From: Candidatus Thiodiazotropha endoloripes
GTDB lineage: Bacteria > Pseudomonadota > Gammaproteobacteria > Chromatiales > Chromatiaceae
Assembly: GCA_001709035.1 (NCBI GenBank)
Contig: LVKA01000008.1
Location: 930,001-994,000, forward strand
Reading direction: 5' to 3'
DNA: 64,000 bases
Both the position numbers and the translations under genes were made by a program. Below the pieces are notes generated by a model. It did not search any database. It was given only the letters and a program-made list of their open reading frames with translations, and had not been told where the DNA came from. This document shows positions 35,000 through 45,161 of the stretch, piece by piece; the stretch's first letter is position 1; every line of letters starts with the position of its first letter.

Positions 35000-37498
35000 G
35001 TGTCACATGTAGAGGCCTCTGAAGGCTGCTTCCACTGCCAACTTCCCATTCCCAAGGAAGATGAAGTTATCGGTCAGATCGAGGGTGAAGAGCAGCGTTT
35101 CTGCTGTCTCGGCTGTAAAGCGGTCTGCGAAGCGATCTACGATGCCGGCCTGGAAGGCTTTTACCAGCGTACCCCTGATGGCACCAATCTGGCGCCTCCA
35201 CCGGATATACCGACCGAACTGGCGTTGTATGATCTGGATGATGTGCAAGCTGAATTTGTCGGTGAACTGGGTGAAGAGCGGGATATTCATCTGCTGATTG
35301 AAGGGATACATTGTGCAGCCTGCGTCTGGTTGATCGAAAATACCCTGAATCACGTACCCGGTATTATCTCCGCTCAGGTCAATCTCTCAGGCAAGCGACT
35401 TCATGTCAGGTGGCACAACAGTGCGATCTCCCTCTCGCAGATCATTCAGCGTCTCGGGCAGATCGGTTATGCGGCTGTTCCCTACGACCCCGAAGCGGCT
35501 GAGGGGGCGATAAAAAAGCAGAATCGCCATCTGCTCTATCGAATGGCCTTCGCCGCCTTCGGTATGATGAACCTGATGTGGATCTCCATCGCCCTCTACG
35601 CCGGGGCGAGTGAAGGGGAGTTTCGAAGCCTTTTTCATTGGATCGGCTTCGCTTTGGCGACACCGGTGCTGATCTATTCGGGGTATCCGTTTTATAAAGG
35701 TGCCTGGTCCGGTCTGCGTAGTATGCATCTGGGAATGGATCTACCGATTGCCATCGGCGCCACCATTACCTACCTCTACTCTCTCTATATCACTCTGAGT
35801 GGCAGTACCGTGGGGGAGGTCTATTACGATACGGTGGTGAATTTTCTGTTCGTCATTCTGGTGGGTCGCTACCTGGAAGCGATGTCGAAGCGCCAGGCTG
35901 TGGCGGCCACCCAGCGCCTTCTCGATCTGCAACCGAGGGTGGCCACCCGTCTATCCCAGGATGGTGTCGAAGAGGTTGTGCCGATTCGTGCCATCGCAGT
36001 GGGTGAGCTGGTATTGGTCAAACCGGGCGAACGGGTGCCGGTGGATGGTATTGTGAAGATGGGCGAGAGCTCGATTGATGAAGCGATGCTCACTGGTGAG
36101 TCCCAATCCATCGATAAACAGTCTGGTGATCCGGTCTCTGCCGGAACCATCAACGGAGCTGGAGCTCTCCAGGTGGAGGTTTCCGGCTTGCTGAAGAATA
36201 CCGCGCTTGGGCGGATTATCAGTCTGGTTGAGGAGGCGCAGGGTTCTAAGGCGCCGATTCAGTGTCTGGCCGATCAAATCGTCCCCTGGTTCGTCGCTGT
36301 GACGTTGGCGTTGGCGACCCTGACCTTTCTCTACTGGGTCAACAGCGATTTTGAAATTGCCCTGCTGGCGGCAACCTCCGTGTTGATCATTACCTGTCCC
36401 TGCGCTTTTGGCCTGGCAACCCCCATGTCAATTGCCGTGGCCTCGGGGCTCGGCGCCAAATACGGCATTCTGGTTAAGAATGGTGAGGTACTTGAAACGC
36501 TCTCCACCATTAACCATGTGGTGTTCGATAAAACCGGTACCCTGACAGAGGGAGGGCTCTCTGTCGTCGGCATTTATACCGATCGTGAGCAGTGGCAGGA
36601 GAGTGACGAGCGAGTCTCGGATTCGCTGGTGGAGTTAATGGCGCTGCTGGCTGCTGTTGAGCGACAATCAGAGCATCCTACGGCTGAGTCGGTTGTGAAT
36701 TGGGATGAGACATTCAATCACCTGCAGACTCGATATCGATGCAGCGATTTCAAGGCCCTTCCCGGGCTTGGTGTGACCGGGCTGGTCGATGATCGGCAGC
36801 TGACGATCGGCAATCTCACCCTGCTGGAGCGGCAGCGGTGCCAGATGTCCGATAGGCTGGAACAGCACGCCCGTCAGCTCGATGAACAAGGCATCGGCTG
36901 GTTCCGGGTGGCGATCAATGACAAAGAAACGGCACTGGTTGCTGTCGAAGACCGTATCAGGCCGGATGCCAAAGCGCTGATCGGTTCACTCAAAGCTGAG
37001 GGCATCGCTGTGACGCTGCTCAGTGGTGATCGCCGGTATGCTGCGGAAGCGATTGCTGAGCGTCTCGGTGGCATGGAGGTGATTGCTGAGGTGCTTCCCG
37101 AGGAAAAAGATCAAGTAATCAGTCAGTTGCAGTCAGATGGGCATCGTGTGGCGATGGTCGGTGATGGGGTTAACGATGCCCCGGCACTGGTCCGGGCTGA
37201 TGTCGGTATTGCCATGGGCTCAGGTACGGATGTCTCCATAGCCAGTGCCGATATCGTGTTGATGAGCAGTGAACTGGAGCGGGTGCGTCTGGCCATCGGC
37301 TTATCCCGCAGGGCGTTGCTCACGATACGTCAAAATATCGGTATCTCAATAACCTACAATATCATTATGGTGCCACTGGCAATGGCCGCTGTGGTAACCC
37401 CACTGGTAGCCGCCATCTCTATGCCGTTGAGTTCGCTGGCGGTTATCGGTAACTCAGCCCGTATCCGTACCCTGTTCAAAGGTGTTAAAGTAAACTAA
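35000..37498 (+). CDS. ccoI: Copper-exporting P1B-type ATPase for cbb3 assembly
   Basis: This 832-residue P-type ATPase has an N-terminal metal region (CFHCQLPIP, FCCLGCKAVC) and a heavy-metal-associated domain with CAACVW at about 111-116. The membrane CPC motif is at about residues 466-468, the phosphorylated Asp is in DKTGT (about 510), and GDGVNDAPAL follows. CcoI/FixI moves copper to the periplasm for loading the cbb3 active site. The GTG at 35000 has GGAGAG upstream. ccoS follows 23 bases later. Confidence 0.96.
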   Translation: MSHVEASEGCFHCQLPIPKEDEVIGQIEGEEQRFCCLGCKAVCEAIYDAGLEGFYQRTPDGTNLAPPPDIPTELALYDLDDVQAEFVGELGEERDIHLLIEGIHCAACVWLIENTLNHVPGIISAQVNLSGKRLHVRWHNSAISLSQIIQRLGQIGYAAVPYDPEAAEGAIKKQNRHLLYRMAFAAFGMMNLMWISIALYAGASEGEFRSLFHWIGFALATPVLIYSGYPFYKGAWSGLRSMHLGMDLPIAIGATITYLYSLYITLSGSTVGEVYYDTVVNFLFVILVGRYLEAMSKRQAVAATQRLLDLQPRVATRLSQDGVEEVVPIRAIAVGELVLVKPGERVPVDGIVKMGESSIDEAMLTGESQSIDKQSGDPVSAGTINGAGALQVEVSGLLKNTALGRIISLVEEAQGSKAPIQCLADQIVPWFVAVTLALATLTFLYWVNSDFEIALLAATSVLIITCPCAFGLATPMSIAVASGLGAKYGILVKNGEVLETLSTINHVVFDKTGTLTEGGLSVVGIYTDREQWQESDERVSDSLVELMALLAAVERQSEHPTAESVVNWDETFNHLQTRYRCSDFKALPGLGVTGLVDDRQLTIGNLTLLERQRCQMSDRLEQHARQLDEQGIGWFRVAINDKETALVAVEDRIRPDAKALIGSLKAEGIAVTLLSGDRRYAAEAIAERLGGMEVIAEVLPEEKDQVISQLQSDGHRVAMVGDGVNDAPALVRADVGIAMGSGTDVSIASADIVLMSSELERVRLAIGLSRRALLTIRQNIGISITYNIIMVPLAMAAVVTPLVAAISMPLSSLAVIGNSARIRTLFKGVKVN

Positions 37499-37521
37499 TC
37501 ATAGTTGATGGAGTACATCTA

Positions 37522-37731
37522 ATGGATGTCATTTATGGCCTGATTCCAGGCATGATCTTTTTGGGGCTGGCTGCCGTGGGGGTGTTGTTCTGGGCTGCCC
37601 GTAGCGGCCAATTTGATGACCTGGAGGGTGAGGCCCATCGAATCCTGATGGATGACGATATCGCACCCGCGAAAAAGCCCAAAAAAGGTTTGCCAAAACA
37701 GATGATGCCGGATGCAGAGGATCAGGATTAG
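37522..37731 (+). CDS. ccoS: cbb3 oxidase maturation protein CcoS
   Basis: This 69-residue protein has one N-terminal membrane helix and the family motif FWAARSGQFDDLEGEAHRIL. CcoS is needed to insert cofactors into CcoN. It ends the ccoG-H-I-S assembly operon. Confidence 0.94.
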   Translation: MDVIYGLIPGMIFLGLAAVGVLFWAARSGQFDDLEGEAHRILMDDDIAPAKKPKKGLPKQMMPDAEDQD

Positions 37732-37748
37732 ACCTGCTTTCCAGCGAT

Positions 37749-38444
37749 TCAGCTGTTCTTCATTTTTTCTTCATATTGCGCATTACTGCTTTTGATCTGC
37801 TCCACCAGCCCTTGGATACGTTCCAGGGGCATATACTGAATAAGCTCCTTTCCTTCAGGATTGAGTCCGATGGTCATGCCCCTGTCCGGATAGATCCAAT
37901 GGGTCACACCGGTTTCCGTTTCGACAATTTTGTCTGCCGGTTCACCAAACCGGCTGTTGATCAGCTTCTCGTCCAGATTGGCAGCAGGGATGTAGTTGAT
38001 CAATTCGATGGGCAGTTGTTCGGCGATCTGTAAATCATCACTGCCGAGAACGATTTTGTGGGTCGTGTCCGAGGTGCGACTGATCCGGGAGCCCCGCTCA
38101 ACCAGTTGATTCAATAGCGACTCATCCGCTTTCAAAGCGAGGATGAAGTCAGCCCTCAGTCCACTGAGAAAAACCCGTTCGAAATAGGCCTCAAGTGCCG
38201 GATGTCCATCGGCGCCGATGAACAGATTGACCTTGCCCTGGTTTTGGAATATCTCCCTCGCCTCCGGCAACTGGCTTTTGTTGAGGGTCAGGTCAAATAC
38301 TTGTATTTCATTATTGGCAGTTATCTGGATGTCCCAGGGCAGCTTTGGGTCACTGTCAACCTTGCGCCCACCCGGCAGTAGAACGGCGAGGGCGACTGCC
38401 ACCACCGAGAGGGAGATAACCCAAAAGATAATCTTCTTTTCCAT
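37749..38444 (-). CDS. Membrane-anchored periplasmic protein of unknown function
   Basis: This 231-residue protein has an N-terminal anchor (about 5-23, IIFWVISLSVVAVALAVLL) and a periplasmic part with THWIYPDRGMTIGLNPEGKEL near the end. I recognise no named domain. It is convergent with ccoS, with only 17 bases between the stops, and is not part of that operon. The reading frame looks intact, with codon use like its neighbours. Confidence 0.75.
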   Translation of the reverse strand: MEKKIIFWVISLSVVAVALAVLLPGGRKVDSDPKLPWDIQITANNEIQVFDLTLNKSQLPEAREIFQNQGKVNLFIGADGHPALEAYFERVFLSGLRADFILALKADESLLNQLVERGSRISRTSDTTHKIVLGSDDLQIAEQLPIELINYIPAANLDEKLINSRFGEPADKIVETETGVTHWIYPDRGMTIGLNPEGKELIQYMPLERIQGLVEQIKSSNAQYEEKMKNS

Positions 38445-38779
38445 TTAGTCTTTAACCTGCTGTCGTTACTTCTTTCGCTTCATCGATGATTGGACGGGTT
38501 TAGGCTCTGCGGACCCTTGGGTGTGCAACCAGTCTACAGACTTTGTCGTCAAGCCTGTTCTCTGGCATTATTGCCGACCGGTACTGCATAAATCTGTCGG
38601 GCAAAACCGGTGTAGTTCTGCATCTTACCTGCTTTATGTCCGTTTCACAGAGTCTAATCATGAAACTGATGAAATGTCCCGATCAGTACTCGAGTCGTCT
38701 TGCCTGAATTTGGCCGGAATAGGGCCAAGCATGGGCTATACCTACTCCGGCAACCGAATCATCAGGGGAGGATTCTACA
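38445..38779. other. Intergenic region
   Basis: No feature is recognised apart from the likely promoters of the flanking genes. A forward frame across it (38521-38910) has no ribosome-binding site and overlaps the better-supported small gene at 38780 in another frame. Confidence 0.35.
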
Positions 38780-38923
38780 ATGGGAAGTGGATTGTGGTTT
38801 ATAACAATTCTCAAGGAGCAGCCATGGATCGGTTTAGTAATCGGCATCCTATTGTTTTTATTGCTGTTTTGGGCGAAAAAATGGTTGGTGGCCAAACTCA
38901 TGGAAAGTGAAGGTGAGAGCTGA
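38780..38923 (+). CDS. Small single-helix membrane protein, unknown
   Basis: An ATG preceded by AGGGGAGGATTCTACA starts a 47-codon gene (MGSGLWFITILKEQPWIGLV and onward). It encodes one strong transmembrane helix (about 15-32) flanked by a Lys/Trp-rich cytoplasmic side and an acidic C-terminus (MESEGES). Good ribosome-binding site, sensible topology and an open frame support it. It lies 139 bases upstream of another membrane-protein gene on the same strand. Its function is unknown. Confidence 0.6.
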   Translation: MGSGLWFITILKEQPWIGLVIGILLFLLLFWAKKWLVAKLMESEGES

Positions 38924-39062
38924 TTGGCTTATACCGCCTACAGGTTTAAACTTAAACCCCAGTTTTTATTGGCATTAATCGCTGTATCGCCCGATGGAGA
39001 GTTGAATTTCATCAAGCAAAGATGCCACCTCAAAGGTAACAGACCAGGTATAAAGAAACTCG

Positions 39063-39617
39063 ATGAAATTTGAGATCCAAGAAGAATTGGTAAAAAAAGC
39101 CAAGATACCTCATGATGTTTTTCTGACCAATCTGATTGGTAATCACATTTTATGGTTTGTCGCTGCACTGGGTCTGGTGCGCTCCTTTTGGCAGCCACTG
39201 GCGCTGGTGCCTGTTGTCTCTTTTGTGCTGCTTTTCTATACCCTCTGGCGAGCGAAGAAGTCGAAAGATCGCGATGAGTGGTATGTCTATGCCCATTGGC
39301 AGATTGCCGCCGAGCGAAGCCGGCTGTTTATCTATATGCTGGTAGCTGTGCTGACTGTGTTTTTTCTGGGTTGGCTGGGATACACCTATATGGGTATGCA
39401 GAAAGTTGCTGTCATGGCGATGATCGGTGGTATCGGCATTCTGCCGATCATGGTAACGGTACTGATCCTGATTCTGATGGAGTCCGATGCCTTGCATCAG
39501 GCAGCTCAGGGTAAACTCGGCAAGCGGATGGTGGAAAAGTATCCTTTTCCGGATCATGTTGTGATCCTGGAGGATGACAGGGAAGAAGACGCTGAGACTG
39601 ATACCCCCGCCAATTGA
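39063..39617 (+). CDS. Four-helix inner-membrane protein, unknown
   Basis: This 184-residue protein has four predicted transmembrane segments in two pairs (about 27-43, 45-62, 88-108, 113-135). The loop between the pairs is charged (RAKKSKDRDEWYVYAHWQIAAERSR) and the tail is acidic. I do not recognise the family with certainty, although conserved hypothetical proteins of this shape occur in sulfur-oxidising gammaproteobacteria. Confidence 0.75.
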   Translation: MKFEIQEELVKKAKIPHDVFLTNLIGNHILWFVAALGLVRSFWQPLALVPVVSFVLLFYTLWRAKKSKDRDEWYVYAHWQIAAERSRLFIYMLVAVLTVFFLGWLGYTYMGMQKVAVMAMIGGIGILPIMVTVLILILMESDALHQAAQGKLGKRMVEKYPFPDHVVILEDDREEDAETDTPAN

Positions 39618-39672
39618 AGAAGCTGTCTGAACTATTTGGTCGCCAGCTTAAGAGTACCGCCAGCTGGTTGAT

Positions 39673-40050
39673 CTACTCCCCGATCATCATCAGAGCCGCT
39701 GCCACTCTTCGCCCTTCCGACATCAGAATGTTATAGGTCCGGCAGGCAGCATCGGTGGCCATCACTTCCAAACCAATCTGATGCTCCAACAGCGGGCGGA
39801 TCAGTTGGTGGTCGGGAAAATGTTGTTTTGAGCCGGTGCCCAGCACAATGATCTCCGGGGTCAGGGAGGCCAGATGGGCAAAATCCTCCTGCTTGAGCTC
39901 CTGGAATCGGGCGGGACGCCATTCAGGGATGATCCGGTCCGGCATGATGACCAGGCTCTCCCGGTATATCTTGCCACTGATGGTTATCTCGAATGCCCCG
40001 TAATTCTGGATGGCGTGACCGCTGTTGCTGTCGTCAAGTATGAATTTCAT
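39673..40050 (-). CDS. Mth938-like domain protein (DUF498 family)
   Basis: This is a 125-residue single-domain protein of the Mth938/DUF498 (NDUFAF3-like) family. It has YGAFEITISGKIYRESLVIMPD, the core PEIIVLGTGSKQHFP and GLEVMATDAACRTYNILMSEGRRV. Mitochondrial relatives help assemble respiratory complex I, but the bacterial role is not settled. It is convergent with the upstream membrane-protein gene and stands alone. Confidence 0.9.
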   Translation of the reverse strand: MKFILDDSNSGHAIQNYGAFEITISGKIYRESLVIMPDRIIPEWRPARFQELKQEDFAHLASLTPEIIVLGTGSKQHFPDHQLIRPLLEHQIGLEVMATDAACRTYNILMSEGRRVAAALMMIGE

Positions 40051-40294
40051 ACTCCGACCTTACCGCAAACAGTGTTTGCAAAAAAGTGACCTTTGTTACC
40101 GCTATGGGACAACCGCCACTCAAGGCATGAATTCCGGGGTAAACGTGTGACTTCAAAGGATGCTTGTGTACCGGAACAGAAAGAATTTCAAAAAATTGCA
40201 TCGATCACACCAGATAAGTGTTTCCTGAATTGATCTTTTATTATGGGTCAGTTAACTTTGTACCTTTTCACCTAACAGAAAAGTCGAGGTATCC

Positions 40295-41500
40295 GTGTCC
40301 ACGCAAGAGATGGAAGAGTTCCGCAGAATCAAGCGGTTGCCACCCTATGTGTTCGCTATTGTGAATGAACTCAAGGCGGCGGCGCGAGCGCGGGGCGAGG
40401 ACATCATCGATTTTGGTATGGGGAATCCGGATCAACCCACGCCACAACATATCGTGGATAAGCTTTGCGAGGTTGCAAACCGTAAAGATACTCACCGTTA
40501 CTCCATGTCGAAAGGCATACCCCGGCTACGTCGGGCGATGAGTAACTGGTACAAAAGTCGCTACCAGGTCGATCTCGATCCCGAGACTCAGGTGATCGCC
40601 ACCATCGGTTCCAAAGAGGGCCTGGCTCATCTGGCGCTGGCCTGCATGGGACCGGGGGATTCGGTACTGGTCCCCAATCCGGCCTATCCCATACATCCTT
40701 ACGGTTTCATCATATCCGGCGCCGATGTGCGTCATGTACCAATGGTGCCCGGTGTCGATTTCTTCGATGAACTGGTCAGAGCGATCAAGGACTCCTGGCC
40801 AAGACCGAAAATGCTGGTGTTGAATTTTCCCGGTAATCCGACCACCCAATGTGTCGAGCTGGACTTCTTCGAGAAGATCGTAGAGATCGCCAAGGAGTAC
40901 AATATCTGGGTGGTGCATGATCTGGCCTATGCGGATATCGTCTTCGATGGCTATGTGGCGCCCTCGATTCTGCAGGTACCTGGGGCCGATGAAATCGCGG
41001 TGGAGTTCTTCTCCCTGTCGAAAAGCTACAACATGCCGGGTTGGCGGGTCGGTTTCATGTCAGGAAACAAGACTCTTGTGGCGGCGCTGGCACGCATCAA
41101 GTCCTATCTGGACTATGGAACCTTTACACCGATTCAGGTTGCTGCCATTGCGGCGCTGGAAGGTCCCCAGGATGTGGTACGGGAGATCTGCAGTATGTAT
41201 CAGAGCCGTCGGGATGTGTTGTGCGACGGTCTGAACAATATCGGCTGGCATGTAGAAAAACCGAAAGCAACCATGTTTGTCTGGGCGCCGATTCCTGAGC
41301 CCTATCGTGCCATGGGTTCCCTTGAATTTTCCAAGAAGCTGTTGAGCGAAGCCAAGGTTGCTGTGTCACCGGGTGTCGGATTCGGTGAGCATGGTGATGA
41401 TCATGTCCGGTTTGGTTTGATTGAAAATGAACACAGAACCCGCCAGGCGGTGCGGGGTATTCGCGATATGTTCCGTAAAGACGGACTGATCGAATCTTGA
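40295..41500 (+). CDS. alaC: Alanine-synthesising aminotransferase (AlaC type)
   Basis: This 401-residue PLP-dependent class I aminotransferase has the PLP lysine in [12 protein letters not shown] (about residue 240), the motif [11 protein letters not shown] and [13 protein letters not shown]. It matches AlaC, which makes alanine from pyruvate and glutamate. It starts at GTG 40295 with CGAGGT upstream. It lies 25 bases before hom, an order (alaC-hom-thrC) seen in many beta- and gammaproteobacteria, so the three probably share a transcript for aspartate-family amino acids. Confidence 0.94.
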   Translation: MSTQEMEEFRRIKRLPPYVFAIVNELKAAARARGEDIIDFGMGNPDQPTPQHIVDKLCEVANRKDTHRYSMSKGIPRLRRAMSNWYKSRYQVDLDPETQVIATIGSKEGLAHLALACMGPGDSVLVPNPAYPIHPYGFIISGADVRHVPMVPGVDFFDELVRAIKDSWPRPKMLVLNFPGNPTTQCVELDFFEKIVEIAKEYNIWVVHDLAYADIVFDGYVAPSILQVPGADEIAVEFFSLSKSYNMPGWRVGFMSGNKTLVAALARIKSYLDYGTFTPIQVAAIAALEGPQDVVREICSMYQSRRDVLCDGLNNIGWHVEKPKATMFVWAPIPEPYRAMGSLEFSKKLLSEAKVAVSPGVGFGEHGDDHVRFGLIENEHRTRQAVRGIRDMFRKDGLIES

Positions 41501-41525
41501 GCAATCTACTGTAGGAGTAATTACT

Positions 41526-42839
41526 GTGAATCCAGTTAAAGTTGGTTTGTTGGGCCTTGGCACGGTTGGAGGCGGTACGCTGAATGTCCTGACCCGCAAT
41601 GCCGATGAGATTGCCCGTCGTGCTGGTCGCGGTATCCAGATAACCCATGCAGCGGCCAAGGCTTATGATCCCAGCAAATTGTCCGGTCTGGATCAGGTTG
41701 AGATCAGTGATGATGCCTTTGCGGTGGTGGACAATCCTGAAATTGAAATCATCATTGAACTGATTGGCGGCTATTCACCCGCACGCGAATTGGTATTGAA
41801 AGCGATTGAAAACGGTAAACATGTGGTTACCGCGAATAAGGCGTTGATCGCCATGCATGGCAATGAAATATTCGCAGCGGCACAGAAGCATGGGGTGATG
41901 GTGGCCTTTGAAGCCGCTGTGGCTGGTGGTATTCCGATTATCAAAGCGGTTCGTGAAGGGTTGGCGGCGAATCGTATCGAATGGATCGCCGGTATTATCA
42001 ACGGCACAGGAAACTTCATTCTTACCGAAATGCGCGATAAGGGGCGAGAGTTCTCCGACGTGCTCAAAGAGGCGCAGGCATTAGGCTATGCGGAAGCGGA
42101 CCCCACCTTCGATGTGGAAGGCATCGATGCCGCTCACAAACTGACGATTCTGGGCTCAATCGCTTTCGGCATTCCTTTGCAGTTTGAAAAAACCTATACC
42201 GAAGGCATTACCAAAATCGAACCCCAGGATGTGGAGTATGCCAACGACTTTGGTTACCGCATCAAACATCTTGGGGTTACCCGTAAGACCGAGAAGGGTA
42301 TCGAGATGAGAGTCCATCCCACCATGATTCCCCACCGGCGTTTGATTGCCAATGTGGATGGGGTGATGAATGCGGTATTGGTCAATGGAGATGCTGTTGG
42401 GCCAACACTCTATTACGGCGCTGGAGCGGGATCCGAACCGACTGCATCTGCGGTGCTGGCCGATGTGGTGGATGTGGTGCGGGCACTGACTACCGACTCA
42501 GAGAACCGGGTCCCCCACCTGGCATTTCAACCAGGAGAGCTGGTCGATCTTCCGATCCTGCCGATCGAAGAGGTCGAAACAGCCTACTACCTGAGAATGC
42601 AGGTTGAGGATAAACCGGGCGTGGTCGCCAGAATTGCAACCATCCTGGCGGATTCCCAGATCAGTATTGAAGCGATTCATCAGAAAGAGCCTGCAGAAGG
42701 TGACAGTACCGTACCCCTGGTGATGATCACCCAGACCGTCGTGGAGAAGCGCCTGAATGATGCCCTGGCTGCCATTGAACAGCTGGGTAGCGTCTCAGGA
42801 CAGATCATGCGGATCAGGATTGAGCGACTCGATGGCTAG
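41526..42839 (+). CDS. hom: Homoserine dehydrogenase
   Basis: This 437-residue enzyme reduces aspartate semialdehyde to homoserine in threonine and methionine synthesis. It shows the Rossmann motif GLGTVGGGTL, VTANKALIAMHG, the catalytic region GIINGTGNFIL and EADPTFDVEG, plus a C-terminal ACT domain (about 350-430) for feedback control. The GTG start has GTAGGAG upstream. It is the stand-alone form and is not fused to aspartokinase. Confidence 0.97.
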   Translation: MNPVKVGLLGLGTVGGGTLNVLTRNADEIARRAGRGIQITHAAAKAYDPSKLSGLDQVEISDDAFAVVDNPEIEIIIELIGGYSPARELVLKAIENGKHVVTANKALIAMHGNEIFAAAQKHGVMVAFEAAVAGGIPIIKAVREGLAANRIEWIAGIINGTGNFILTEMRDKGREFSDVLKEAQALGYAEADPTFDVEGIDAAHKLTILGSIAFGIPLQFEKTYTEGITKIEPQDVEYANDFGYRIKHLGVTRKTEKGIEMRVHPTMIPHRRLIANVDGVMNAVLVNGDAVGPTLYYGAGAGSEPTASAVLADVVDVVRALTTDSENRVPHLAFQPGELVDLPILPIEEVETAYYLRMQVEDKPGVVARIATILADSQISIEAIHQKEPAEGDSTVPLVMITQTVVEKRLNDALAAIEQLGSVSGQIMRIRIERLDG

Positions 42840-42936
42840 TTGTCGATCGATTCAGCAGTAAGTTTCTGACAGGGGGGGCTGCGAAAATATCAGGCCCCAT
42901 GAGATAAAGAAAAAGATTTTTTGAGGTTTAAATATC

Positions 42937-44079
42937 ATGTCATTCCGTCCCCGATATACTGGATTGATCGACCGCTACCGTGACCGACTGCCTGTGCACG
43001 ATGATACCCGGATCATCAGTCTGGGAGAGGGTAATACGCCACTGATACGCCTGCACAATATTCCCTCACAACTGGGCAAGGATGTGGACATCTACGTAAA
43101 GTATGAAGGTCTGAATCCAACCGGTTCATTCAAGGACCGGGGTATGACCATGGCGGTCACCAAAGCGGTGGAAGAGGGCAGTAAAGCGATTATCTGTGCC
43201 TCCACCGGCAACACCTCCGCGGCCGCGGCAGCCTACGCGGCACGAGCCGGAATTACCGCCTTCGTGCTGATCCCCGATGGCAAGATTGCGATGGGAAAGC
43301 TGGCTCAGGCGATGATGTACGGCGCCATAACCATCCAGATCAAGGGCAACTTTGATGATGGTATGCAACTAGTCAAGGATGTGGCTAATCATGCTCCGGT
43401 AACGATTGTTAATTCGATCAATCCCTATCGTCTGCAGGGGCAGAAGACCGCAGCCTTCGAGATTGTCGAGGAGTTGGGGCATGCGCCCGATTTTCACTGT
43501 CTGCCGGTAGGCAATGCAGGCAACATCACCGCTCACTGGATAGGCTACTGTGAGTACAGTTGCACCAGTGGAGAGAAAGTCACGGATGCCTGTGCCTACT
43601 GTGGTGGTCAGTGTAAATTTGCCGGTGGCGCAATTACCGGTAAACGACCAAAAATGGTCGGCTATCAGGCCTCGGGTTCCGCCCCATTCATGCGTGGTGG
43701 ACCGGTAAAAGATCCTGAGACCGTAGCTACGGCGATTCGCATCGGCAATCCTCAGTCCTGGAATCAGGCCTGGAAAGTCCAGCAGGAGTCTGGTGGCTGG
43801 TTTGACGAGTGCAGCGATGAGGAGATTCTGGGGGCACAAAAGCTGTTGGCAGAAAATGAAGGGGTATTTTGCGAGCCCGCTTCGGCCACATCACTGGCTG
43901 GTGCTATGCGCGATATCAAATCCGGCAAGATCCCTGAAGGCTCGAGTATTGTCTGTACCCTGACCGGGAATGGCCTGAAAGATCCGGATACCGCGATACA
44001 GCAGTCAACCTCACCGGTAATGACCATTGATGCCGAGCTGGAAGCGGTAAAACACTCGATTCTGGACAACATGGTTTGA
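42937..44079 (+). CDS. thrC: Threonine synthase with a cysteine-rich insert
   Basis: This 380-residue PLP enzyme converts O-phosphohomoserine to threonine. The PLP lysine is in [11 protein letters not shown] (about residue 62), and it has [17 protein letters not shown] and [13 protein letters not shown]. Five cysteines lie close together at about residues 205, 209, 219, 222 and 226, just after the phosphate-binding loop, looking like a small metal-binding or disulfide insert. The length is of the short threonine synthase class. It is the last gene of alaC-hom-thrC. Confidence 0.95.
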   Translation: MSFRPRYTGLIDRYRDRLPVHDDTRIISLGEGNTPLIRLHNIPSQLGKDVDIYVKYEGLNPTGSFKDRGMTMAVTKAVEEGSKAIICASTGNTSAAAAAYAARAGITAFVLIPDGKIAMGKLAQAMMYGAITIQIKGNFDDGMQLVKDVANHAPVTIVNSINPYRLQGQKTAAFEIVEELGHAPDFHCLPVGNAGNITAHWIGYCEYSCTSGEKVTDACAYCGGQCKFAGGAITGKRPKMVGYQASGSAPFMRGGPVKDPETVATAIRIGNPQSWNQAWKVQQESGGWFDECSDEEILGAQKLLAENEGVFCEPASATSLAGAMRDIKSGKIPEGSSIVCTLTGNGLKDPDTAIQQSTSPVMTIDAELEAVKHSILDNMV

Positions 44080-44112
44080 TGACCGAGTAATCCTCCTTGT
44101 TGAGCGGATGCC

Positions 44113-45150
44113 GTGAATATGGGGAGACAGATCGATCTGTTACTGCCGGGCCTTCATTGGGATACGGCGCTAAAACAGCTTAATGATCAGGACTATCAGC
44201 CAAAAAACCTGGAGCGGGTGCTCAGTAAGGCAAAGTTAGTCGCTGCGCCCGGCGTAGATTTGACGACAACGCTGTTCAGTCTGTTTGGGGTTACTGTGGT
44301 TGCCGATCGTGATCTTCCTTCCGGCGCCGTCACAGCATTTACACCGGATCGGCGAACAGACGGGGATTGTTGGGCTTTGGCAACCCCTGTCCATCTGCTG
44401 GCAGATCGTGACAGGCTGATTTTGATCAGATTGGCTCCCCAATCCATCGAGAGTGATTATGCCCATCGGCTGATCAGACGATTCAATTCCCATTTCGAAT
44501 CAGAGGGGCTTTCACTCGTAGAGGTGGCTCAGGGGCAGTGGTGTATGAAGCTGAGCGCTCTGCCGGAAATAACAACCTCGGATATCGAGTCGGTTGCAGG
44601 GCGGCATATTGAAAATTTCATGCCGGCAGGTCCTGATGGCGCTTATTGGCGGGGGCTTCTGAATGAAATACAGATGCTGTTCTATCAGGAGGAGATGAGT
44701 CAACAAAGGATGTCTCAGGGAGACGCCTGTGTGAATGGGCTTTGGCTATCCGGATTTGGTGTTTGCCCTGAAATAATTAACAGGTATTCCGCCTTGTTTG
44801 GTTCACACCCACTGCTCTCCGGGCTGGCCAGATTGAGCAATTTGCCGGTCAGTGATCTACCCGACGAGTTTGCAGAGGCAACCGCCGAAGATGGCAATAT
44901 TGCGATCCTTTTCACTGACCTCTACGAGGCTGAACTCAATGCCGATACCGGCGATTGGGCAAGGGCCTTGAGTGAGACTGAGCAAAAGCTGTGCGGCTTA
45001 CTGGAAATTGTTGATTTAGAGAAGGATCAGCTCAGTATCTATACTTGCAAGGGAACTCGATTTGAGGTGCGGAATAGGAACTCGATACTGGACCTCTTTA
45101 AAGGCAAGAAATCACTATTTCAAATACTAGGGCCTATTGGATTAGTGTAA
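44113..45150 (+). CDS. RpfE-like (COG4255-type) protein of unknown function
   Basis: This 345-residue cytoplasmic protein has the motifs TPVHLLADRDRLILI, GRHIENFMPAGPDGAYWRGLLNEIQMLFY and VNGLWLSGFG. These match proteins annotated as RpfE-type or phosphoglycerate-mutase-like regulators in proteobacteria, with unknown biochemistry. The GTG at 44113 or the ATG at 44119 may be used. Its last eight codons (LGPIGLV and stop) lie inside a copy of the dispersed hairpin repeat. In other copies the matching frame would read on, so the repeat replaced the native C-terminus. Confidence 0.72.
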   Translation: MNMGRQIDLLLPGLHWDTALKQLNDQDYQPKNLERVLSKAKLVAAPGVDLTTTLFSLFGVTVVADRDLPSGAVTAFTPDRRTDGDCWALATPVHLLADRDRLILIRLAPQSIESDYAHRLIRRFNSHFESEGLSLVEVAQGQWCMKLSALPEITTSDIESVAGRHIENFMPAGPDGAYWRGLLNEIQMLFYQEEMSQQRMSQGDACVNGLWLSGFGVCPEIINRYSALFGSHPLLSGLARLSNLPVSDLPDEFAEATAEDGNIAILFTDLYEAELNADTGDWARALSETEQKLCGLLEIVDLEKDQLSIYTCKGTRFEVRNRNSILDLFKGKKSLFQILGPIGLV

Positions 45151-45161
45151 ACAGGCCCTAG
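45127..45161. repeat. Dispersed hairpin repeat, copy D
   Basis: CTAGGGCCT, a 17-base loop with one base changed (GTGTAAAC instead of GTGTTAAC) and AGGCCCTAG form a 9-bp perfect stem. The changed base creates the TAA at 45148-45150 that ends the RpfE-like gene. Confidence 0.9.
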
